Positions 16,230-22,135 of a stretch of 27,674 bases of DNA are shown here, in pieces. This DNA comes from Chloroflexota bacterium (GTDB lineage Bacteria > Chloroflexota > Anaerolineae > Anaerolineales > Anaerolineaceae), in contig JAJUJY010000043.1 of assembly GCA_029265085.1 (NCBI GenBank), forward strand, positions 1-27,674, in the 5' to 3' direction. The translations under genes were made by a program, and so were the position numbers. Numbering within the stretch: position 1 is the first letter of the stretch; the number at the start of each line of letters is the position of its first letter. The notes under the pieces were generated by a model. The model saw only the letters and a list, made by a program, of their open reading frames with translations. It ran no database searches and had not been told where the DNA came from.

Positions 16230-17975
16230 TTACGCTCCTAGGGCTAAAATGAGAATAACAACTGCCAGACCCACCAGAATGAACAAGACATTCCAGTTCA
16301 TAACACCGGTTTGGGTTACCCGCAGTGCTTCAGCGGAATTTTGAGTGCCTTTCACAATCCCGCGGTTAATTGCTTCAAAACCGAAGCTGTCCACTGCCGC
16401 TTTGGCTACACCTTTCAATGCGTTCGTCAAACCGGCCAATTTCTCACGCCACCAGAACGCAGCCAGGCCGACAATAATTACAGCCAGAGCAATCAATGTC
16501 GCCGGAGCCGTGACAACCTCTTCTAAAACTGCCAGGGTTGACTCCACTTCAATCTCATGAGCTGGCATAGTGGCTTTTAACAGATGTCCAAAAGGACCTG
16601 CAAGCAGCCACGTTGAAAGTGTCCCAATGGCTAACGGAATTAAGGCGACCTTCATGGCAGTGCCAGCATCATGGGCATGCAGATGGCTGCGCGGCTGACC
16701 GTAGAAGACCATCCAAACCATGCGGAAAGTATAGCAAGCCGTCAACCCTGCCACAATCACCATAATGGCATAAATCCAGATTGGGTTACCGTGAGCTAAG
16801 CCTGCCTCCAGGATCAATTCCTTGCTCCAGAAGCCGTTAAAGATGGGAATACCCGCCAAAGCCAGTGAACCGATCACAAAGACAAAGCGCACGACCGGCA
16901 TGGATTTGCCCAACCCACCCATCTGGCGCATATCACGCGTTCCAACCGAATGGATCACCGCACCTGCGCTCAAGAAAAGCAAAGCCTTGAACACTGAGTG
17001 GCTCAACAGATGGTATTGGCTGGCAAAGAAACCGCCCGCACCCACCGCATATACCATGTAACCCAGCTGGCTGACCGTTGAATAGGCCAGTACCCGTTTA
17101 AGGTCAGTAGCAACCAAAGCCATCACCGCAGCCATCAGCGCAGAAAGCATACCGCAGATCATTACCGCTTCACGCCAACCGGGAACACCTTCAAATGCCG
17201 GGAAGAAGCGAGCCAGCAAATAAACTCCGGCATTGACCATTGTCGCGGCATGGATCAAAGCACTGATTGGGGTAGGCGCTTCCATCGCATCCGGCAACCA
17301 GGTCTGGAAGGGGAATTGAGCCGATTTTGCCGCAGCGGCTGCCAGACAGCCAAAAGCCATCAGACCAAGAATGTTTGCCGGTAAAACTTCGGGACTACCA
17401 ATAACCGTATTGATATCATAACTGCCGGTATAAGAATACAGCAGTAGTGCTCCGGCCAATAAACCAATCCCACCGAATTGAGTAATGATCAAAGCCTTGA
17501 TACCGCCAGCTACCGCTTTCGGATCATCGTTGTGGAAAGAGATCAAAGCGTACGAACAAAGCGCAGTGATTTCCCAGAAAACGAACATCATCAGCAGGTT
17601 GCTGGTTAATACCAGACCAACCATAGCGCCAATGAAGAAAAGAACCATTGCATAATAACGACCAAGCTGCGCTTCACCGCGCATATAATCCACAGAGAAG
17701 ATGACCGCCAGAGAACCAACCACCGTTGCAACAGCGGTTAAGAACATCCCAAGTCCATCTGCCACAAAGGTAAAGTCACCGAAAGGAGCACCTAAGGGGA
17801 TAGTGACCGTCAAATGATCCGTCGTCAGGATCAATGCCACCGCAGCCGCACCCGCAGCCACAGAGAAAATCACAGCCAGCGTGTGCTGAATTTTTTCAAA
17901 GCGGTCGCCAATGAGCCAAACTAGCAAAGCACCCAACCAGGGCAGGGCAATTGTGAGAATCAACAATGCAGCCAC
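16230..17975 (-). CDS. Antiporter-like ion-translocating subunit, NuoL-like
   Basis: A 581-residue membrane protein of the same transporter family as the next gene but longer. It has E135 in FVFWEITALCSY (TM5), K217 in AAAAKSAQFPFQTWLPDAMEAPTPISALIHAATMV (TM7 onward), HSVFKALLFLSAGA (TM8) and FWSKELILEAG (TM12). The C-terminal ~80 residues form an amphipathic stretch ending in a terminal hydrophobic helix, like the lateral arm of NuoL. The start is GTG at 17975, fixed by a strong AGGAGG (minus strand; 17981-17986) that overlaps the end of the NuoK-like gene. A complex with two different antiporter subunits has more pumping capacity than Ech-type hydrogenases. Confidence 0.93.
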   Translation of the reverse strand: MAALLILTIALPWLGALLVWLIGDRFEKIQHTLAVIFSVAAGAAAVALILTTDHLTVTIPLGAPFGDFTFVADGLGMFLTAVATVVGSLAVIFSVDYMRGEAQLGRYYAMVLFFIGAMVGLVLTSNLLMMFVFWEITALCSYALISFHNDDPKAVAGGIKALIITQFGGIGLLAGALLLYSYTGSYDINTVIGSPEVLPANILGLMAFGCLAAAAAKSAQFPFQTWLPDAMEAPTPISALIHAATMVNAGVYLLARFFPAFEGVPGWREAVMICGMLSALMAAVMALVATDLKRVLAYSTVSQLGYMVYAVGAGGFFASQYHLLSHSVFKALLFLSAGAVIHSVGTRDMRQMGGLGKSMPVVRFVFVIGSLALAGIPIFNGFWSKELILEAGLAHGNPIWIYAIMVIVAGLTACYTFRMVWMVFYGQPRSHLHAHDAGTAMKVALIPLAIGTLSTWLLAGPFGHLLKATMPAHEIEVESTLAVLEEVVTAPATLIALAVIIVGLAAFWWREKLAGLTNALKGVAKAAVDSFGFEAINRGIVKGTQNSAEALRVTQTGVMNWNVLFILVGLAVVILILALGA

Positions 17976-17977
17976 GA

Positions 17978-18289
17978 TTACCTCCTGAGGGTGGTGAGAG
18001 CTTTGAGGTCTAACGTGCCAAAGTGCTTGCGCACCTGCACTGCCAGTGCCAGACCAACCACTGCCACGATCGTATCAGCAACGATCACGGTTAATGCCAG
18101 GGATTGACCAAAGTTTTCCAGGCCGCGTAAGCGTCCCGCTAACACCAAAGCCAGCATTGCGCCTTTGACCATGATTTGCAACGCAACCACCACTTTGATT
18201 AAATTGCGAGTGGCCAACACAGCATACAGGCCAATTCCCAACAGGCCTAACACCGTCACAATAATGATATTGGGAACTGAGATGCTCAT
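17978..18289 (-). CDS. NuoK/MrpC/MbhG-like membrane subunit
   Basis: A 103-residue protein with three membrane helices, homologous to NuoK and MrpC (LLGIGLYAVLATRNLIKVVVALQIM, then LALTVIVADTIVAVVGLAL). The two membrane glutamates important in NuoK (E36 and E72 in E. coli) correspond by position to Q38 and D72 here, with K42 one helical turn after Q38. The ion path may therefore be wired differently. The ATG at 18289 overlaps the preceding stop as ATGA. It is part of the Mrp-like arm of the hydrogenase. Confidence 0.92.
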   Translation of the reverse strand: MSISVPNIIIVTVLGLLGIGLYAVLATRNLIKVVVALQIMVKGAMLALVLAGRLRGLENFGQSLALTVIVADTIVAVVGLALAVQVRKHFGTLDLKALTTLRR

Positions 18290-18786
18290 GCGTTCTTCTC
18301 CTCACTGGATGAATGGTGCGATTCTTTTTCCGGTTCAGAAAGCAGACCTAATATTCCCAAAACACCAGAGAAGATCAGGACGACCTGCAAAAGAACGTCC
18401 AAGGCCCTGTCGCTCCATAAAATGCCAGCAAAGGGCATTTGAACCAGGTTCGGGTATGCTACATCCACCCCAGGTACGATTAACCAGACCAAAAGACCCA
18501 CAGCAACGATGACCATTCCCCAGGCCACAGGCCGCGGGATCAGGACATGCATATCAAAGGTCTCCTCTCCAGTCAGGTTAATTGCAAACACAAAAAGCAC
18601 AGTGACTAGCCCGGCCCCAACGCTGAGTTCAATCACAGCAATTTCAGGGGCGCCCAACAAATACATGGCTAGCGCTACGAGGGCACTGGTGCCCGCCAAC
18701 CATAGTGCAGAAACGAGCAATTTTTTTGCCCGAATCGCCATGACAGCGCACACCAATATCCCCACCGCAATGAAGATGTGCCACAT
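18286..18786 (-). CDS. NuoJ-position subunit, MbhD/MbhE-like fusion
   Basis: A 166-residue membrane protein and first gene of the hydrogenase operon. Residues 1-80 have the MbhD/MrpA-C type pattern, YLLGAPEIAVIELSVGAGL followed by LVTVLFVFAI. Residues 90-155 have two more helices with the MbhE/MrpB-like ILWSDRALDVLLQVVLIF. Together they fill the NuoJ position of complex I; in archaeal Mbh these parts are separate genes. The acidic, Ser/His-rich tail is cytoplasmic. A full AAGGAGG (minus strand; 18794-18800) lies seven bases before the ATG, the strongest ribosome site of the operon. The upstream region carries a nested inverted repeat. Confidence 0.85.
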   Translation of the reverse strand: MWHIFIAVGILVCAVMAIRAKKLLVSALWLAGTSALVALAMYLLGAPEIAVIELSVGAGLVTVLFVFAINLTGEETFDMHVLIPRPVAWGMVIVAVGLLVWLIVPGVDVAYPNLVQMPFAGILWSDRALDVLLQVVLIFSGVLGILGLLSEPEKESHHSSSEEKNA

Positions 18787-18818
18787 AAATTGGCCTCCTT
18801 AGAGGGTTGAATAAGGTT

Positions 18819-18873
18819 TGATGACCTTTAACAAATACACTACCTTCTGATATTTGTCATGTGTAGGTCATCA
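18819..18873. promoter_or_regulatory. Nested inverted repeat upstream of the hydrogenase operon
   Basis: The outer arms TGATGACCT (18819-18827) and AGGTCATCA (18865-18873) are exact reverse complements. Inside them a second exact pair, ACAAATA (18831-18837) and TATTTGT (18851-18857), is found. The structure lies 32-87 bases before the first start codon in the only sizeable gap before the operon. It could be paired operators for a dimeric regulator or a leader hairpin. I could not place a convincing promoter relative to it. Confidence 0.5.
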
Positions 18874-18951
18874 CAAAAATCATGGTTATCCATCCTAAAT
18901 TGAAACAAACGGAAACTGGTCTAAACAATCGGCTCTATTGTAATAGATTTT

Positions 18952-19308
18952 TTAGTTTTTCTTATCCGAGAATGGTAAGATCGACCTGGAAAACATCACC
19001 CAATTACCAAAACGGCTCAATAACTGGTTGAATTTTTTATTATCCTCTTCCATCTTTTTTAACCATCGATTGAGCGGCGGCAAAATCATCCGGCCAAACA
19101 TTAAGATCAGCAAAATCACACTTCCAACGGCTGCAATTACAATAAAAGCCAGGCAGCGCGCAATAAGCAAGCAAGGCGAAAACAACCAACTCAAAAACTG
19201 ATTGGAAGATCGATCTTTTTGAGACCGGTAAGCAGGCAGCATGAGAAGCAGAAAAAATCCCCATCCAAAACCAAGCAAAATCAACCAGATTAAGATTTCC
19301 CCCACCAT
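18952..19308 (-). CDS. Small membrane protein of unknown function
   Basis: A 118-residue protein with two long hydrophobic segments: ILIWLILLGFGWGFFLLLML at the start and a second (ARCLAFIVIAAVGSVILLIL) after a polar loop, followed by a basic/acidic tail. I do not recognise a family. The frame extends to 19410 inside the upstream ABC1 gene, but the ATG at 19308 has GGGGAG about eleven bases upstream and begins 28 bases after the ABC1 stop, so I use it. It is probably cotranscribed with the ABC1-family gene. No terminator hairpin is evident after it. Confidence 0.65.
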   Translation of the reverse strand: MVGEILIWLILLGFGWGFFLLLMLPAYRSQKDRSSNQFLSWLFSPCLLIARCLAFIVIAAVGSVILLILMFGRMILPPLNRWLKKMEEDNKKFNQLLSRFGNWVMFSRSILPFSDKKN

Positions 19309-19336
19309 AGTGTTGTTATCTCCCCAAATATTCTTA

Positions 19337-21040
19337 TTAAGATTTATGATTGCGATTTCTACCAGAACGCCACATATCCAAAAATACACTCCAAACCAGC
19401 ATCCCGCCAATAATCATTGATACACTAAAGCCAATCACTCCCAAAATAGGCACAAAAATCCAGGATTTGGTTGGCGGCACACCCATCGCAATTGCGGAAC
19501 CGATGATCATTCCAGCGATGATTAAACCAGCAGTCAACCGGTTGGAAATAATATAAAAATGATTAACCTGCTGGCGAAAATCTGGAATATCCAGCCCAAC
19601 CTTTAACGCCCCCTTTTCCATCTGCCTCAAGAGAGACTCGGTTGCTTTTGGAATTGCCTGCCCCAGCCGAACAGCCTCGCGCATTATAAAAGAAACCTGC
19701 TCGCTCACTACCTTGGGATCCAACCGCTGCATCCAGATCTGCTGCGAGATGGTATGCAAAACATCCATAATCACAATTTTTGGATCCAACTGGCGTGCAA
19801 CCCCTTCGGCCTGGATTAATGTCTTAATTGCCAGGCTAAATTCACTTGGCAGGCGAATATGATAAGCGAAAATTGTTTGCAGGATATCGGCCATTAATTG
19901 AGCAAAAGAAATCCGCTCCAGCGGTGCATCCAGATACCGAGCCACAATGCGATCAATCTCGCGCTGCAATCCGGAGAGATTAACTGGCTCATAAGCGGTT
20001 CCGATCATCATGATTAACCGCACCACTTCGCTGCTGTCGCGCTGCAAGATTGCCTGAACAATATCACCCAAGCTGGTTCGTTGATCGGGCAGCAAACTCC
20101 CCATCATGCCCAAATCCAGGTAAACCAGCAGTTGTGTCTCTGGAACAACAAACAAATTGCCGGGATGTGGATCAGCATGGAAAAATCCGTCAATCATTAA
20201 CTGGCGAAATATGCTGCGAATAAAGACATCCGCCACGGCCGCCCGATCTACCCCTTCCTGTGAAAGCCGTTCTAATTGGGTAATTTTGATCCCTTCAACT
20301 GCTTCCATGGTTAATACACAATCGCTCACCAAATCCCAATAAATATATGGGACATGCACTTTGGACTGCGAGAGCATATTTTTCCTCAACCGGTCCGCAT
20401 TGGCAGCCTCATTCGTGTAATCCATCTCCAGATTCAGCGTGCGAGAAAATTCCTCTACGATGGATGTCACCCCATAGCGGCGTCCCCATGCCAGGCGGCT
20501 TTCAATCAAACGTGCAAGCTCGCGCAAGATTTCCATATCTGCGGCGACCTGATCGCGGACACCGGGACGTTGGATTTTTACCACCACTTTATTTAAATTT
20601 GGCAGTACCGCCTGATGCACCTGCCCAATTGAAGCCGCCGCAATCGGCACAGGGTTAAATTCCAGAAATAATTCGCGTAATGGCTGGCCAAAGGAATCTT
20701 CAATAATCTTCTGAACCGCATCATACGGAAATGGAGAGACATCATCTTGCAATTTGGAAAGCTCTACAATCCATTCGTCTGGCAGTAAATCGGTGCGACT
20801 GGATAGAACCTGGCCCAATTTGACATAGGTTGGCCCCAGATCGGTCAACATTAGCCGCACCCGCTCGGGCAGACTGAGATTATCAAATTTTCCCACCTGT
20901 AAATGCAGCTTATCGCGCAAAAAAGTGCGCACATCCTGGATCTCTTCTTTATCAATCAAGATATCAAAGCCATAACGCACCAGGATTGCCTGGACTTCTC
21001 GCCAGCGCTGCCAGTTTCGAACAGGACGTTTAAAAACCAT
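19337..21040 (-). CDS. ABC1/UbiB (AarF) atypical kinase-like protein
   Basis: A 567-residue member of the UbiB/ADCK family, membrane-associated ATP-binding proteins linked to quinone and lipid metabolism. The family-defining KxGQ is K74-LGQ in TYVKLGQVLSSRTDLLP. The alanine-rich nucleotide loop is AAASIGQVH (134-142), the ATP lysine K155 is in VVVKIQRPG, the catalytic loop is HADPHPGN (288-295), and the metal-binding DLG is at 309-311. The C-terminus has two close membrane helices, as in UbiB and ADCK3. No ubiquinone biosynthesis gene is nearby, so the pathway is open. The start codon follows a TATAAA element by only eight bases and has no Shine-Dalgarno, so a very short leader is possible. 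It is divergent from the phasin gene and could share its control region. Confidence 0.93.
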   Translation of the reverse strand: MVFKRPVRNWQRWREVQAILVRYGFDILIDKEEIQDVRTFLRDKLHLQVGKFDNLSLPERVRLMLTDLGPTYVKLGQVLSSRTDLLPDEWIVELSKLQDDVSPFPYDAVQKIIEDSFGQPLRELFLEFNPVPIAAASIGQVHQAVLPNLNKVVVKIQRPGVRDQVAADMEILRELARLIESRLAWGRRYGVTSIVEEFSRTLNLEMDYTNEAANADRLRKNMLSQSKVHVPYIYWDLVSDCVLTMEAVEGIKITQLERLSQEGVDRAAVADVFIRSIFRQLMIDGFFHADPHPGNLFVVPETQLLVYLDLGMMGSLLPDQRTSLGDIVQAILQRDSSEVVRLIMMIGTAYEPVNLSGLQREIDRIVARYLDAPLERISFAQLMADILQTIFAYHIRLPSEFSLAIKTLIQAEGVARQLDPKIVIMDVLHTISQQIWMQRLDPKVVSEQVSFIMREAVRLGQAIPKATESLLRQMEKGALKVGLDIPDFRQQVNHFYIISNRLTAGLIIAGMIIGSAIAMGVPPTKSWIFVPILGVIGFSVSMIIGGMLVWSVFLDMWRSGRNRNHKS

Positions 21041-21077
21041 AGGTCTATTTTATACCCAAATAAAATTTTATACCGGA

Positions 21078-21106
21078 TTGACATGGATAACGCATTGCGT
21101 TATAAT
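21078..21106 (+). promoter_or_regulatory. Perfect consensus sigma-70 promoter of the phasin-phaR operon
   Basis: TTGACA (21078-21083) and TATAAT (21101-21106) match the consensus at all 12 positions with an ideal 17-base spacer. Initiation is expected near 21113. The spacer holds the first of two palindromes, so this is a strong promoter built to be repressed. Confidence 0.88.
21087..21103. promoter_or_regulatory. Palindromic operator 1
   Basis: The 17-base perfect palindrome ATAACGC-ATT-GCGTTAT fills the promoter spacer and covers the first half of the -10 box. A bound protein would block RNA polymerase. Its arms are identical to those of the second copy. Confidence 0.8.
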
Positions 21107-21113
21107 AATACCA

Positions 21114-21130
21114 ATAACGCGCTGCGTTAT
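21114..21130. promoter_or_regulatory. Palindromic operator 2
   Basis: ATAACGC-GCT-GCGTTAT has the same arms as operator 1 with a different three-base centre. It begins 27 bases after operator 1 and covers the expected transcription start and first transcribed bases. As RNA it could form a seven-pair hairpin with a tight loop. Confidence 0.8.
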
Positions 21131-21168
21131 GGTACTTCTAAGGATCACCTACCCAACAGGAGGATATG

Positions 21169-21522
21169 ATGGTAAAAAAAGAAACAACCGAAGAATCCAG
21201 CGAACGCGAAGGCCGCACAACAATTTTTGATCTTTCCCGCAAAATGATGTTAGCCGGAATTGGCGCAGCAGTATTGGCGCAGGAAGAAATTGAGCGATTT
21301 GCAAACCGCATGGTAGAACGCGGTGAAATTGCCGAAAAAGATGCCCGAAAACTGGTCAAAGAAATTCTTGACCGGCGCGAAAAAATGGAACGCGACCGCC
21401 GGGCAGAAGAAACCCGCAGCCAACCCTCTGTAGCAACCAAAGCAGATATCGAAGCATTAACTGCAAAAATTGCTGATCTCAACAAAAAGTTGGAAGAATT
21501 AAAAAAACAGCAAGGTGAATAA
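21169..21522 (+). CDS. Phasin-family granule-associated protein
   Basis: A 117-residue amphipathic helical protein resembling the PhaF/PhaI-type phasins that coat polyhydroxyalkanoate granules. The core is SRKMMLAGIGAAVLAQEEIE followed by a charged helix with NRMVERGEIAEKDARKLVKE, and the last ~35 residues form a heptad-like coiled coil (DIEALTAKIADLNKKLEELK). Two ATGs are adjacent, at 21166 and 21169; AGGAGG at 21158-21163 is two and five bases away respectively, so I choose 21169. It is the first gene behind the double-operator promoter and is followed within three bases by a PhaR-type regulator, the classical pairing. No PHA synthase is in the window, so a different hydrophobic particle is possible. 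Confidence 0.85.
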   Translation: MVKKETTEESSEREGRTTIFDLSRKMMLAGIGAAVLAQEEIERFANRMVERGEIAEKDARKLVKEILDRREKMERDRRAEETRSQPSVATKADIEALTAKIADLNKKLEELKKQQGE

Positions 21523-21525
21523 TCC

Positions 21526-22053
21526 ATGCTGAATATTAAGCGCTATTCCAACCGCAAACTGTACGACACAGAAAACCGGCGATATATCACCCTCGAAGAT
21601 ATTGGCGATTTTATCCGCCAAGGGCAAGAAGTACAGGTTCTGGATTATGACAGCGGCGAGGATATTACTTCTTTCGTCTTGATGCAGGTAATTACAGAAG
21701 AAGAAAAACGCTTTGGGGCTTCGATGCCGCTGCAGATGCTCACCCAATTGATCCGTGCCAGCGAGACCCGCCTGGAAAATCTACGCGAATCAGTGAATGC
21801 ATTTCTAGATCCGTTAGAATTTACGGATGAAGAAATTCGCCGCCGCTTGAGAGAGCTGGAACGTAAAGCTGTCTTTTCAAACGATGAGGTTAGTCAATTA
21901 AGCCAGATTCTTTTAGATCCGGATTTACGGCCTGTATCAAAACATGAAGATACAGCTTCCGCGAATGATCTACAACCTCTCCAAGATCAAATTGCCCAAC
22001 TGGAAAAGGAAATTGAATCACTCCAGCAATCGCTTGCCAGCAGCAAAGATTGA
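21526..22053 (+). CDS. phaR: Polyhydroxyalkanoate synthesis regulator, PhaR-like
   Basis: A 175-residue protein. The N-terminal DNA-binding domain is unmistakable: IKRYSNRKLYDTENRRYITL then DIGDFIRQGQEVQVLDYDSG and EDIT (about residues 4-48). A second helical region (about 50-95) corresponds to the polymer-binding part. The C-terminus is a coiled coil (LQDQIAQLEKEIESLQQSL). In known systems PhaR represses phasin and its own gene and is released by binding nascent PHA. The arrangement here, behind two palindromes and after a phasin gene, fits autoregulation; that is inference. It starts three bases after the phasin stop. Confidence 0.9.
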   Translation: MLNIKRYSNRKLYDTENRRYITLEDIGDFIRQGQEVQVLDYDSGEDITSFVLMQVITEEEKRFGASMPLQMLTQLIRASETRLENLRESVNAFLDPLEFTDEEIRRRLRELERKAVFSNDEVSQLSQILLDPDLRPVSKHEDTASANDLQPLQDQIAQLEKEIESLQQSLASSKD

Positions 22054-22072
22054 CCCAGGATGGTTTAAAACA

Positions 22073-22117
22073 AAGACACCGGCAAATATTGTTACCGCAA
22101 CAAATAACCGGTGTCTT
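22073..22117. terminator. Hairpin between convergent phaR and macroglobulin genes
   Basis: The perfect 10-bp stem AAGACACCGG (22073-22082) / CCGGTGTCTT (22108-22117) encloses a 25-base loop. On the minus strand it is followed by TTGTTTT, a passable terminator for the macroglobulin gene; the plus-strand tail GTGTTTATTT is weaker. Confidence 0.6.
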
Positions 22118-22135
22118 GTGTTTATTTAATTTGGT

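Noticed and set aside
10285..18786. Reading the operon as respiratory complex I (NADH dehydrogenase).
   Set aside because: The large subunit has both nickel-binding CxxC pairs and a cleavable tail, a HycI-like protease is present, and no NuoE, NuoF or NuoG gene is found.
18874..18951. Promoter for the hydrogenase operon.
   Set aside because: Several TTGTTT-like hexamers occur on the minus strand but none has a convincing -10 at the right spacing.
21087..21130. The two 17-base palindromes as a CRISPR-like or mobile-element repeat.
   Set aside because: There are only two copies with a 10-base gap, placed exactly on a consensus promoter; operators explain them better.
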